DNA from: Rapana venosa
Lineage: Eukaryota; Mollusca; Gastropoda; Neogastropoda; Muricidae
Direction of reading: 5' to 3'
NCBI GenBank assembly: GCA_028751875.1
Contig: CM054157.1
Coordinates: 211,166 to 275,165 of the forward strand
DNA: 64,000 nt
In this document: one piece after another, positions 22,007 to 34,339 of the stretch
How the letters are laid out: each line of letters opens with the position of its first letter
How positions within the stretch are numbered: the first letter of the stretch is position 1
The notes under the pieces: model-generated
The model's input: only the letters and a program-made list of their open reading frames with translations
Told to the model about the DNA's origin: nothing
Databases searched by the model: none
Position numbers and translations under genes: made by a program

Positions 22007-25000
22007 GTGAAAATTCAAAAATTTACCAACAAAAACAATAGACCACCAGTAAAGGTGAAAGTTGGGTTCCCGGGGAGATACAATACAACACAGCAAACAA
22101 AGGGGAAACAACTTTTTCCCATGAATCAAAAACCCCCAACAAGAAACTGAACCCCCCCTTTGAAGAGCTCAACAAAACAGGGGAATGAGATGTGCGCAAC
22201 CCCAATATTTTTGCAGAAACAGCAAAAAAAGGGGATCAGGATGGAAATTGGTAAGGTTTCTTCGCATAGAACAAAGCAAAAAAAAAAGTTTCACCCCTTT
22301 GTTGGTAGAAGAAACTTTCCCCTTGCAAAAAGGAAATATTTTGCAAAGAGAGCTGTGCTGAACATACAGAACAAAGATATAAATGTTTTATGGGGTTGTG
22401 TGCGGGCAAATTTTTAATTTCATGAAAAAAAAGAATGCAGAGAGAGTTCAAACTATCATAAAACTTTGCAACAAATTTAACTTCACAGGCTTTTGATTTT
22501 CCCCTGTAGCTGTTAAAAAAAATTGATCCCCTTTGAGGAATTAAACCCCCCAAACCATGTTAATTGTTTACACGGGGATGATGATTGGCCGGGGCATTTA
22601 ACTTCTTGGTTTTAAAAAACCGCTTGGGAAATCTAAAAAAAAGGTCTCCAACAATGGGAAAACCCGACAAGAATCATGTAATCTTTTTTAAAATCAAAAC
22701 GAACGGGTTATCACTAACACAAATTAGAACAATAGTAACTTGTTGCACGGGCTAAAAAGGGCATAAACAAAGAAAAGAGTTTTGCAAGGGAGGCTTGGTT
22801 CTTTTACCACCTTTGCAACTGGGCAGAAAACACAAAAAGCATTGTAAAGCGAGGTTGAAGCAACCCACCGAACTTGTCAAAACCAAAGCCGGGAAAGCAA
22901 AGGGGAAAACTTAAAGGGAAAAAATTTTAAAAAGATGAAAAAAGAGCCCAATGTATTATGCCGACTTTGAGTCTACCCATTTTTACCATACCAAGGCCCA
23001 GCCCCGGGAACATCTACCAAAAACCCTACCTGCTCAGTAACCCTCAAGTCTGCCCCTTTCAAAAAAAAAAAATTGTTGAAAATCTGACGGGGACACACAG
23101 AACCATTCTTGTACCCGAGGACCAGATGCAGCTAACATTTCTTGAACACAGAAAGCGAATCAAAAGTCACTTCTCTCAACAGAAAAATTTTAAACAAGAG
23201 ATTATTATGACAGAAGAAGACGGAGCAGTATAACACAGCCACACATTTTTGGGATTTGGGTGATAATTTTTTAAACCCACCAGAGGGCCAGACTTCACAC
23301 ATTTAGAAAACCCAAGACCAAAATTAGTGGTAAGAAATCGGGGAGCAGCACATAGTAATTTGAAAATCTACAACAAAAAAGTAACCCAAATTTTGGGAAG
23401 CGCCAGCCTTTTCCACAACTTAGGGGTTTTACGACTCACACCAAATTTCCATGCGGGCCAGTGACGATGATTAAAAGGGGCTTACTGCATTGCTCAATCA
23501 TCAGAGAATTACCTGATTTTTACACAAAATAGCCGCCCTTTTTTGGATTCTGCCCAACTCGAGGGGACCCTCTAGAGCCCCTTGTCTTCACACTAAAGTA
23601 ATTGCCAAATTTACAGAAAAAATTTTGACACAAAGCTCGTCAAAAAGGGCGCCCTATCCTTATTTTAACTTGGACTCATGGAAAAAAGCTTTGATGAAGA
23701 AAACGCCCCCAAAAGAAAAAATTCTTCAGCAGATTTACAGGAAAAGGGAATCATTGATGAGGACAAAAAAACAGTTTAAAGGGGGGCATGGCAAAAGATG
23801 CAGTGCCGGACGAGGTTTGATTCCCCATGATCAGTATCTATTTTGCGGGAATGAAAATGTTTGCTTGCGGAGTCTTTGAGAACAATAAAAAAAAAAAAGG
23901 GAAACTTTAAAGGGCCTAGACCCACCCAACTATATTACAGCACCGGAAAAGTTTTGGGGATTTTTTCTTGAAGTTTAAACTGGTGTTAATATTGTTTTTG
24001 TTATCTGTTTCCAAAATTTTTCCAAATGTTTGAGGAGGGTCTGCGTGGGGGCATCATTATGGCATTCGCAAAAAAATTCTGTAAGGCCAAAAACAAATTT
24101 TTTAAAGACAAATGATTGCAAAGTTCTAACAAACATCATGTACTTGGACCAAACAATCTGTATGGATGGGCGATGTGTCGGGCACTGCCACTAAGAAATT
24201 TTCATTTGTTTAAGGTCCTTTGCGTGATGAACTTAAAAAATGCTATTTACAAATGGTGCCTGATCCAACACTAGTTGGATCTTAAAGTAATTTAAATCCC
24301 CATCCCCATGAAACTACATGATGCCAAAAATACTACCCAAAGGGGCAGAAAGGCTTAAAATAAATCCCAAAGAACCACCAAAGCTTGTTTCCAAACTTTA
24401 AAAAGGGCAAGACAAGTTAAAAATTTTTTTACTTCAGACTGCTACATTCTTTCCTAAACATGGGGTTTAAAATTTTACTGCCCGTTTATCGTATCATGTG
24501 TTTTGAAACCCAAAACAATTCATGAAACCCTACATCCCTGAAGAACACTGATCTGAGAACGAAGGCAACCGAAGCATCAAAAAGGGTTACTTCCAAAGCC
24601 CTTTTGAAAAAAAGCTTTCTTTGGTAAAACCCAAGGGAAAACCCCCACCCAAAAAAAAAGATTCCCAAATAGTCACAAAGGAAAAAAGAAACCAAAAAGC
24701 TGCCCTCAAAACCAAGCAAACAAATTTTTAGACAATTCCATGACAGTCTGTATGGCATCAAGGGTGAAGAAGGTTTAAAAAAGGGTTAAAAATAGACAAA
24801 AAAACCCCCAAATTTATTGGGGTTTTTGTGCTGGAGCTGTCCAAAAGCTGTTGATTGGGGGGGGTTCTTGTAAAGAATTTCTTGAAGCCTAAACATCCTC
24901 TTGTAGGGTCTTTTACACAAAACACCGACTCTTCATCCTAGACATAACCCCCCAGAAGATATATACAAAGATCTTGAAGAAGATGTTGCACTTGGAAAAA

Positions 25001-25420
25001 GTCTTGGGAAAAACACCTGTGATTATCCAAAAGATAGTCCCCTTTCAAAAAATCATAAACAAAAAAGTTATTGGTAAGAAGAAGGAAAAGAGAATTAATG
25101 GAACTATTAAACAAAGAATTGTTGGGGTTTAAAGGGGAAAATGTATAGTGTTGCAAGTCAAAAGGGGGTTTATAAAAAAGGCAAAAAGGGGTTGGAAAGC
25201 AATGACCAAAAAAAAGCCCTCAGTCAAGATAACTAAAAGAGGCTCTCCCTTTTAAGGGAGAGGGATTTTTTTTTATGACAACCCAAACTCTGCTCAACCC
25301 GGGAAACCCAAATCAACACAACGTGGTTTGAAAAAAGACACGATTGCCCCAGGGTAAAAAAACGAATAATTTTTCACCAAAACAATCAACGCACTTGGAC
25401 CGGAAACAAAGTTTAAAATT
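22007..25420 (+). pseudogene. Family-B DNA polymerase pseudogene (copy 2)
   Basis: About 3.4 kb, collinear with 4162-7560. It preserves exonuclease motif I (YADFES) at 22957-22974, which is degraded in copy 1. Motif A, in shifted frame, lies at 24141-24175, where one base missing turns YLDANNLYGWAM into YLDQTICMDGR. The C-terminal landmarks near 25060-25330 follow directly, without the AT-rich insertion of copy 1. Frameshifts occur every few dozen codons. The two copies damage different motifs, which supports both being polymerase. The position of the start is inferred from copy 1, since here the ATG reads gtg. Confidence 0.6.
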
Positions 25421-28069
25421 AAATTTTTTTTTTTTTTTTAACATTTATAAAACGGCTAAAAATTTTGGGTTGAAACTCACAATGGATTGTTTACTCTTTA
25501 TCAAATACTATGGTAGTGGTACAATGCCCGTCTTCCCGCTTTAAAAGTGCTGCCGTTATTTTATATTATGGTGGGGAAGGGAGGGAAAAAAACTTGATCA
25601 TTTGGGAAAGAAAGAAAAAGGCCCAAAAAAAAAAATTCTAGGGGTTTTTAGGGGATTAGAAGGTCCAAAACCCAAATTCCAAATATTACAAAAATTTCCA
25701 TAAATTGGGAGTAACAAAAAAACAGAAAGATGAAAACCATACAGTCACACTTCCCGATAAAAAATAACCCCACCTTAAATGAAAGGGACAGTATTAGGGG
25801 GCAAAAAGCGCATTCCCTCCTAACAAAAGCCCGCTGTGGGGCGGTAAGGGCAAATAAAAAAATAGGAGGAACCCCTCCACAACTTTTTTTATTTCATAAG
25901 TGTCTATGGGCCCCAAAGGGATCCTTTTCTCCCTTTGTGCCGTCCTGGCTTCAGCTTTTTCCCCGGGGCATACAAAATATCTCCCGTTTTTTCCCCAAAA
26001 GGGGGATAAATGGGTTTTCCCTTTGAAGGTTTGTTTGGGGTTTTGCTTGGGTGTTTGTTTTTTTGTTTGATGGGGGTCCAAAAGTTTTAAAAACCCCGTG
26101 GCTTTTGTTATCTCAAGTTTTATTGCTCTCAAACTGCAGGCATCCTTTTTATACCCACCTGAAATTTTGTTGCCCGGGATCATGATTTTTTTGGGGGGAC
26201 TGATATGGGAAACAGTCCCCTTTTTGCTAACACTTGTTTAAAACTTTTAACCAGTGCTTGAGGGTTTTGGGGTTGCCCCGGTATACCTCCTTTTTTTTGC
26301 ACCCCTGCTTTTTTGTAACAACTGGGTTTTTAAAAGCCCTTTAAAAATCTTTCCACACCGGGACTGAATATTTTGGGAATTTTTAGGGGGCCCCCACTAT
26401 AGATTTTTTGCAAAGCAACTGCAGTTGCCGTGGCCACTCTTTTTCGAAGGGCCTGCATCTTTTTACCAGAAGCTACGTCCCCCTACAGGAAAAAGCATAC
26501 TTTTAAAACCTCTTTTTTCTGATTTTGGGCATGGGTAAGTATAAAAGGCTATTTGGTGAGTATCATTCGGCTTTATTTAGAAAAAAGGGCTATTTTAAAG
26601 CGCCTTGGTGCAGGGAAATAATTTGCCATATTCTTTTTTAGAAAAAGGGCCCCCTTTTTTTTGCTACTTTTGGAACTTTCCTCCTCGCAAAAGCTCAGGT
26701 TTTTTAGCAAACCCGTCCTTTCCCGTACCCTTTTTTGGGGGTGTAGTAGATCCCTTTGAGAGTTTAAAACATCCATTGTTTTTAATATAAAAAGTAAAAA
26801 AAATTTCCCCGTTGGTTAACCAACCTTCCGTGCTAAAATATACTAAATTTTCCCGGGCCCCCCACAATAAAAGGGAAACTCGCCTGTCCCTTTTGGGTTT
26901 TAGTGGGGTTTAAAAAATCACGAAGCTGGGCTTAATTAAAAGGGGATATTTGTTTTCCCGTCCCCAATGTAGTACTCTTTTAATTTCCCTAACCCAAAAT
27001 CAAAAATGTTTTGGGAGCATGTCCTTTTTCACAAGTTTTTTTTAATTTAAAAAAGTCTAACTGAGCCCTTTTTTTGTCTTTTTGTATTCTGCCTGTGCCC
27101 CTGTTCAGTTTTTTAAATTTCTTTTTCATGCCTCTTCCCTTTTTCTTTTGTATGAAGTTTAGAAAACAAGTAGTTTCCCGCCGTAAAAGCAATTTTGGGT
27201 TTAAATACAGAAACCCCAACCATCACAATTTAAAAAAGCCATTTTCCCATTTATGGGCAAAATTTTTTGGAATAATTTTCCCCCTTAACCAGGAAGTCTT
27301 TTTTAGCAATGGAGCTGTTACAACCCAACTAGCTTTGGGGCGTCTTTAAAGTCTAGTTTTCCTAAATCAGCAGGCCCAAATTTTTTAAAAACTCTTTTCC
27401 TAACATAGTATAGCCCACACTAAGAAAAGCCCAAAAACGGCAGCGTTTGGGGGGGCCCCGATTGACGCATTTTTTTCTGTACTTTATATTTCTACTATAA
27501 TATAAATTAAATTTTTTTAAATCTATTAAACATAAAGAAAGGAAAACGTTGTCAGGGTGTTTTCCTTTTTCAATGGGGTGGGTGTGGGGTTTTGGGGGTT
27601 TTGGGTTTTTTTTCTTGCTGGTCTTTTTTTTGTTGGTTTTCTTGTTCTCCAACTCTATAGGCCCGTATAAAACCCAATTTCCCCCTACTGTTATACCATA
27701 ATTAATAAGACTGAATGTTTGGTTTTGGTGGGGCTGTGCCCTTTTTTCTGTGTTTTTATAGGCTCTTTTTTTTTTAATGTTTTTCCAGAAAAAGATTTTT
27801 TTGCTTTTCTTTTTGCTAATTTTTTTTCCCGTCGGGTTCCATTTTGCTAAAAACCCCTTCCACTTCAACTCTCCCAGGTTTTCTTTTTTACAGATGTCAC
27901 TTGTGGAAAGGGAGGGTTGCTCTTGGTTTTTACATTCTCCTGTGCCTTTCCGTTTGGGTTTGGGCTGTGTTCGGGTTTCCCCCAAACTTTTCCCTATGTG
28001 GTTAAATTTTATTGTTTTAAAAATTAAACAAACTTTGCAGCTACGGGCAAAAAAGAACCAAAACGGGAA
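25421..28069. other. Interior of virus-like element copy 2, unreadable
   Basis: Collinear with 7561-9600 of copy 1 but about 0.6 kb longer. Strong homopolymer inflation. The longest minus-strand frame (27362-28099) is Lys-rich low-complexity translation and is not a credible protein. Its first residues do overlap the C-terminal part of the small terminal gene. Confidence 0.5.
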
Positions 28070-28455
28070 AAACATTTCACAGCCAAGTGTCTCCAGCAAT
28101 TTTTAGTCAAAATAGGACTTGTGAGAGGTCCATGCAATCAGCTTTTGATCCACTTAAAGACCCTACTTGTTGCTTTAGCATATAAACCAATAACATATGC
28201 CCTTTCCCTTTTTACCATTTTTTTCTCCAAGAAGAGATTCATAAAAAATTAAAAAAACTTAATAATGTCTTTGTGGGGAAAACGGGTGCACCGGTTTTTT
28301 ACTGTTTTGTTGTGTTTTCCCAAAATTTTCTTTTTTTTACCACAAGCAGCAAGAGAAAACTTTTTCCTTCTTATTTCCCTAGACTCTTTTCAACTGTTTT
28401 TTCTTCTTGACTAGAACCAGTAGAAGTCCCCAACAAAAAGTTCATCGCAATTTAT
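28070..28455 (-). pseudogene. Damaged copy of the small minus-strand terminal gene
   Basis: Aligns with 9655-10025 of copy 1, for example cagccaagtgtctccagc at 28080 and caagaagagattcata at 28228. The initiator ATG of copy 1 reads ATA here. Multiple frame breaks. Confidence 0.55.
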
Positions 28456-28499
28456 GTTGTCTATCTTTATCCCAAAAATTTTGTGTAAAATAATTTTTT

Positions 28500-28835
28500 G
28501 TTGTTCTTGACAATTTTTTTGAAAATTTTTTGATAAGTTGGTTTATAATTTTTTGATGGGGAAATTGTTTAGTCTTGAAAAAGTTCTTGTAAGTTCTTGT
28601 TTAAATTCTTGATAAGTTTCTTATTAAAATTTTTTGCATTAGTTTTTTAATTAAATTTTTAAAAAATTTTGAAAATTTGGGTTTATAAGTTGTTAATAAT
28701 TTTTTGACAAGTTCTTTATAAGTTCTTGATAAATTTTTGATAATTTTTGAAGAAGTTCTTGAAAAAAGTTCTTTAAAAAAATTCTTGACAAGGGTTTTAA
28801 AAAAGTTTTTTGACAAGTTTAAATTTGACAAGTTT
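28500..28835. repeat. 11-bp iterated repeat, copy 2 (degraded)
   Basis: Same position and unit as 10059-10343, with many T/A homopolymer changes. Its presence in both copies shows that the array belongs to the element rather than to the flank. Confidence 0.7.
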
Positions 28836-28911
28836 TTTGTTTTTGCAAAAAATTCCCATAATTTTTTTAGTTTACCCCCTCAAAAAAATTAGAATTTCTT
28901 TCAGTTTTAAA

Positions 28912-29040
28912 AAAGAGAGGGGAAAAAAAGGGGGGGCAATTAAAAATGTTTTTGTTTTTATAAAAAACCCAGCAAGTATTGGTCCATGAGGTGAAGCCCG
29001 AATCGGGCCAAAAATTGGGCCTGGTTTTTTATAAAAAGTG
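28912..29040. repeat. Partial palindrome at the right end of copy 2
   Basis: Matches 10424-10550 of copy 1 including the centre (ggtgaagcc in place of ggcgaagcc). The outer right arm is missing: similarity to copy 1 stops near 29040. This marks the right limit of the shared element. Confidence 0.65.
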
Positions 29041-29349
29041 CGGTTTCAAGATGGGTTTTTTTTATTTCAAAACTGTAGTTTCAATATCTTTCCCAAAGGG
29101 TGTTTGCGGGCAAATTAAGAGCACTGACTCTTTAGAAGAGAGGGGGATTTTGATAAAGTATTAAAAAAATGTTTTCAGTTTTTAAAATGGGGCCCTTCGA
29201 GATAATTTTTTCCCCCTATTTTAAGGGGCTACTTCCCCGAGCATTTTGTGGGGGCAGTTGTGATGATGTAAATTTATTGGTAAGATGTAGAGGGATTGGG
29301 GGTAATTTTAGCGCTGTTGTGGTGGTGATGTGTTTTGGGTTTTTGTTGA

Positions 29350-29860
29350 AACAGTTTTGGGGGTGTGGTGGGAAGGGGGAGGGGGGGAAGGAAAGGGAGG
29401 GAAGAAAGAAAGGAAGGAAAGGAAAAGGGGGAAAAAGGAGGGAAAGGAAAGGAAGGGGAAAGGGGGGGGGGGGGAAAGGGTTTTGGGGGGGAAAAAGGGG
29501 GGGGGGGGGGAGGGGGAGGAAGAAGGGGAGGGGGAAGGGGGGAAGGGGAAGGGGGGGGGGAAGAAAAGGGGGGGGGAGGGGAAAAAGGGAAGGGAAAGGG
29601 GGGGGGGGGAAAGGGAAAGGGGGGGGGGGGGGGAGGGGGGGAGGGGGGGGAGGGGGGGAAAGGGGGAGGGGGAAGGGGGGAAAGGGGAAATTTGGGGGAG
29701 GGGGGAAGGAAAGGGGGGGGGAGGGAGGGGGGGGGGGGAAAGGGGGGGGGGGGGGGGGGGAAATAAAGGGGGGGAAAAAAGGGGGGGGGGGAGGGGAAGA
29801 AAGGGGGAAGGGGTGGGGGGGGGAGGGGTAGGGGGGTGGGGGGAAGGGGGGTTGGGGCGG
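29350..29860. repeat. G/GA homopolymer block
   Basis: Almost only G with short A runs. Gly/Lys-rich and Pro-rich frames on both strands are translations of this text. The block is probably a sequencing or consensus artefact near a contig end, perhaps over a genuine GGAA-type repeat. Confidence 0.8.
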
Positions 29861-30420
29861 CCCCCCCCGGGTTTTTCCCTACTGCCCTTCCCGGGCCCGG
29901 GGGGAGGCAACCCAAAAAAAGGGGGGCCCCCCCGCCGGCCGCCCCCCTGCCCCCCCCCCCCGGCCCCCGGGGTCGGGCCGGGCCGACTTTTGGGGGTTCC
30001 TTAGGTTTTTGTTTCCCGCCCCTTCCGCGCCTGTGGGGCCCCCCCGGGCCGGGCCCCCCGTGCCGTCCCTCCTTTCCCCCTGCCTTTCCCGCGTGCTTCC
30101 TTTCCGGTTCCGCCATCCCGTCCAAAACCCCTGCCCCCGCCGCCTGTGGAAAATCCCGGGGGGCATTCCCCATCCGGGGCCCCCGGCCGGCCTCCCGGGG
30201 CTTCCTTCCCCCCAATGCCCCCAGCCTTCCGCCTTCCTCCCTCCCCCCCCCTCCCCCGGCCCCCGCCCTGCCCCGGGGCTCCCCCCGGGGGCGGTTCTCC
30301 CCTGGCCCCGGCCCCCGGGCCGGCCTCCGGCCGCCCGTTCCCCCTGTCCCGGCCCGGTCCCCTTTGGGGGGTTTCCCGGGAGGGAAAAAGGGGAGGAGGG
30401 AGGGCCCCCTGCCCCCTGTT
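29861..30420. other. GC-rich segment with C/G runs
   Basis: More than 70% G+C, unlike any other part of the window, with runs such as ccccc and ggggg throughout. Open frames on both strands are Pro/Gly/Arg-rich and unsupported. Contamination or consensus failure is likely. Confidence 0.5.
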
Positions 30421-30479
30421 GGTTTTGGGGGGTGGAAATTTTTCCTTTTATTGTTTTTTTCCTTAGGTTTCCTAAACCC

Positions 30480-30495
30480 GCCGGGGGGGGGGGGG

Positions 30496-30526
<31 letters not shown>

Positions 30527-30572
30527 GGGGGGGGGGGGGAGGGGTTTTTTTTTAAAAAAAAAGGGGGGGGGA

Positions 30573-30632
<60 letters not shown>

Positions 30633-30785
30633 AAAAAAAAAAAGGGGGGGGGGGGGAAAAAGGGGGGGGGGGGGGGGGGGGGGGGGGGGAAAAAAAAGGG
30701 GGGGGGGGGGGGGCCCCCCCCCGGGGGGGGGGGGGGGGGGGGTGGGGGGGGGGAAAAAAAGGGAAAAAGGGGGGGGGGGTAGGGA
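30480..30785. repeat. Alternating poly-A / poly-G homopolymers
   Basis: Runs of up to about 30 identical bases alternate between A and G. This is not plausible as ordinary genomic sequence and is best read as low-quality consensus. Confidence 0.85.
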
Positions 30786-30894
30786 GGAAAAGGTAAGGGG
30801 ATCAAAGGGGAGGAAGGGGAAGACCGGATCGAGGAGGGTAGGCAAGAAGGGAGAGCCAGGGGAGGAAAGGAAGGAGAAATTTTTTTTAGAAGAA

Positions 30895-31060
30895 GGACTA
30901 ACAGTAGACTTCCTGGCATTCCACGCTCACCGGCTCACTGACTCGGCTCAGTCACATTCATACCAGCGGGCCATGGGTAGGTGAGATCCGCATCAACCGC
31001 GGCAGCGTGTCTATCTCGGTCGCATGATCCAACCAGCTGAGGAGGAATTGGGGAATCGAG
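30895..31060. other. Normal-complexity island inside the purine block
   Basis: About 165 bp of ordinary sequence (for example agcgggccatgggtaggtga) between artefact-like tracts. No gene or known repeat recognised. Confidence 0.4.
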
Positions 31061-31960
31061 AGGTAAAGGGGGGAAGGAGGGTAAATCGGGGAAGGAGGGA
31101 TGCTGAATTCTGGGAGGCGCTAGCAACCCAAAGGTAAGAGAGAGAGGGGAAAAAGGAAGGAAGGAAGTAGGAAGGGGGGGGGGATAAGGAAGGAAGGAGG
31201 AAAGGGGGTGAGGAGGGGGGAAAAGGGGGGTGGGGAAGGGGTTTAGGAAGAGAGTGGACGGCAGAAGGTGAGAGGAGAATGAAGGACTAGGCTGGTGGAA
31301 GGGGAGAAGAAAGGGAAGAGGGAGCAGAAAGAGGGAGAAGAAGAGAAGAACCAGGGAGGAAGGGAAGGAGAAGAGGAAAGAGAAAAGGAGGAAGGAGGAA
31401 GAAGAAAGCCCCCGGAAAGAGGAGAAAAAGAATGAGGAAAGGGAGGAAGAGGGAAGAAGGAAGGGGAAGGAAGGAAGATAGGGAAGAAGGAATGAAGGAA
31501 AGAGAAAGGGAAGAAGAGAGAAGGAAGAAGTGGAGGAGGAGAAGGAAGGAAGGAAGGAAGGGGAAGCACGAAATAAGAAGGAGAGGAGAGGAAGGAGGAT
31601 AGGATTGAGGTGCAAGAGGATGGCAGGATGAGGAGGAGAAGGAAGGAAGAAGGAGAGGAAAAGGAGAGGAGGAAGAGGAAGGATGGAAGGAAGGGAGGAG
31701 GAAGAAGGAGGAAGGAGAGGAAGGAAGGGGATGGAAGGATAGGAAGGAAAGGAAGAAGATGGAAGGAAGAAGGAAGGGACGAGGAAGGAAGGAAAGGAAG
31801 AAGAAGGAAGATGGAGGGAGGGAGGAAGGGAAGGGGGAAGGGAGGAAGGGGGGAAGAAAGAGAAGGGGGGGAGAAGAGGAAAGAGGAAGGAGGAAGGGGG
31901 GAAAGGGGAAAAGGGAGGGGAAGGGGGGAAGAATAGGGTTTGGGTTTGGGAAGGGGGCGA
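31061..31960. repeat. GGAA/GAGA purine tract
   Basis: About 0.9 kb of nearly pure purine on the plus strand (ggaaggaag, gaagagaa). Long Ser/Phe/Pro-rich minus-strand frames are repeat translations. Confidence 0.85.
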
Positions 31961-32156
31961 CCTTCTCCGTCCCGGGGCCCGCCCTCCCGGGTCTCCCCGC
32001 CCTTTTCCTTACCTTCCCCCTTAAAGGGCGCTGAGCTTTCGGCTTAAACAAACCATTTATTCAACATCACCACACCCAAATTTTCATTTTTTTTATTTAA
32101 ATTAAACCCCTACTTTTATAATTGGTTGGGGTTTTGAAATTTTTTTCCCCCCCCCC

Positions 32157-32656
32157 NNNNNNNNNNNNNNNNNNNNNNNNNNNNNNNNNNNNNNNNNNNN
32201 NNNNNNNNNNNNNNNNNNNNNNNNNNNNNNNNNNNNNNNNNNNNNNNNNNNNNNNNNNNNNNNNNNNNNNNNNNNNNNNNNNNNNNNNNNNNNNNNNNNN
32301 NNNNNNNNNNNNNNNNNNNNNNNNNNNNNNNNNNNNNNNNNNNNNNNNNNNNNNNNNNNNNNNNNNNNNNNNNNNNNNNNNNNNNNNNNNNNNNNNNNNN
32401 NNNNNNNNNNNNNNNNNNNNNNNNNNNNNNNNNNNNNNNNNNNNNNNNNNNNNNNNNNNNNNNNNNNNNNNNNNNNNNNNNNNNNNNNNNNNNNNNNNNN
32501 NNNNNNNNNNNNNNNNNNNNNNNNNNNNNNNNNNNNNNNNNNNNNNNNNNNNNNNNNNNNNNNNNNNNNNNNNNNNNNNNNNNNNNNNNNNNNNNNNNNN
32601 NNNNNNNNNNNNNNNNNNNNNNNNNNNNNNNNNNNNNNNNNNNNNNNNNNNNNNNN
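32157..32656. other. Assembly gap (500 N)
   Basis: Exactly 500 N. Frames reported across it have no meaning. The sequence changes from damaged purine text on the left to clean minisatellite on the right, so the join itself is uncertain. Confidence 0.98.
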
Positions 32657-33066
32657 AACACACAATGCAACACAGAAATAATGCTGTCTTCTTAATACAG
32701 AATGCAACACAGAACTAATGCTGTCAGGTTAACACAGAATGCAACACAGAAATAATGCTGTCAGGTTAACATAGAATGCAGCATAGAAATAATGCTGTCA
32801 GCTTAACACAGAATGCAACACAGAAATAATGCTGTCAGGTTAACATAGAATGCAGCATAGAAATAATGCTGTTAGCTTAACACAGAATGCAACAGAGAAA
32901 TAATGTTGTCAGGTTAACACAGAATACAACACAGAAATAATGTTGTCAGGTTAACACAGAATGCAACACAGAAATAATGCTGTTAGCTTAACACAGGATG
33001 CAACACAGGATGCAACACAGGAATAATGCTGTCAGGTTAACACAGAATGCAACACAGAAATAATGT
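32657..33066. repeat. 37-bp minisatellite
   Basis: About 11 copies of a 37-bp unit (aacacagaatgcaacacaga followed by aataatgctgtcaggtt), with t/g and a/g variants. It starts at the gap edge, so the array is probably longer. Confidence 0.9.
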
Positions 33067-33367
33067 CACAGAACATTCACAAATAGTCCAGTCACATAAG
33101 CTAAAGATATGTAAAAGTCCCTCGTCAGTTGGTAGAAAATGCCCCCCCCCCCCCATCCCACAAAAAATAAACAAACGACAAACAAAAACCAACCAAACAA
33201 GAAACATAACCAGTAAGAGGTGGACAAAAACAAAACCCAGAAAAAGCAAAAGGAGTGATGACACTGTACACGATTTCCAGAGAACTGGAATACACAACAC
33301 ATGTGCTTTGTTTTACGTCTGGCCTGTTAACATCCGCGTTAGAGCAACACGGAAAAGGATAAGAAGA

Positions 33368-33690
33368 GAGGAGGAGGAGGAGGAGGAGGAGCAGGAGGGG
33401 CAGGAGGAGGAGGAGGAGGGGGAGGAGAAAAAGGAGAAGAAGAAGAAGAAAGAGGAGGAGGAGGTGGAGGAGGAGGAGAAGAAGAAGAAGAAGAGGAGGA
33501 GGAGGAGGAGGAGGAGGAAGAGGAGGAGAAGAAGGAGGAAGAGGAGGAGGAGGAGAAGAAGAAGAAGAAGAAGAAGAGGAGGAGGAGGAGGAGGAGAAAA
33601 AGGAGAAGAAGAAGGAGGAGAAGAAGAAGAAGAAGAAGAAGAAGAAGAAGAAAGAGGAGGAGGAGGAGGAGAAGTAGTAAAAGAAGAAAT
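33368..33690. repeat. (GAG/GAA)n trinucleotide array
   Basis: Purine array of GAG and GAA triplets, giving Glu/Lys/Arg-only or Ser/Leu-only frames. Confidence 0.9.
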
Positions 33691-33726
33691 AGATGAAGAA
33701 GAAGAAGAACAACAACAAAAACAACA

Positions 33727-33729
<3 letters not shown>

Positions 33730-33779
<50 letters not shown>
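33730..33779. repeat. (GA)n microsatellite
   Basis: About 24 perfect GA units following the trinucleotide array. Confidence 0.95.
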
Positions 33780-33780
<1 letters not shown>

Positions 33781-33856
33781 CTACAACTCATGATCCTACT
33801 TTTTAAAAGACGAAAAAGGCAGAGAAATGAAAGAGTAAACAAACTTTTTTAACCAA

Positions 33857-34110
33857 CACACGCACACACACACATACACACACACACACACACACACAAA
33901 ACACACCACACACATACACATAAACACACACACATACACACAAACACCCACCCACCCCACAAACACACACACACATACACACAAACACACATACACACAC
34001 ATACACACACACAAAACACACACATACACACATACCCACACAAAACACATACACACAAACACACACCCACACACGCACCACACACATACAGACTTACACA
34101 CAAACACATA
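33857..34110. repeat. (CA)n with aaca/taca variants
   Basis: Compound CA repeat, about 250 bp. The frames across it are repeat-derived. Confidence 0.9.
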
Positions 34111-34339
34111 CCAAACAAGACCATAAAAACACCCGCAAAATATTCATAGTAGTCAAGGAGCAAAGCGTGCAACAGTAAATAAAAAATGCAAAGAAAAGAT
34201 AAAAGGAAAAAAAAAAAACTGCAAGAAAAACAACAACCACCGTGACTAGCTGGAGCCACATAGAAAGATGCTCTTCTTTTGGGAGAAAACAGAAATGAGA
34301 TCAGTTGGGCAGAAAATAAACCTGACAAAGAGAATGGAA

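Noticed and set aside
29169..31960. Long Gly/Lys-, Pro- or Ser-rich frames of up to 346 codons
   Set aside because: They are translations of homopolymer and purine tracts, open on both strands, with no domain.
32097..32718. Open frames across the second gap
   Set aside because: They contain only N plus a few flanking codons.
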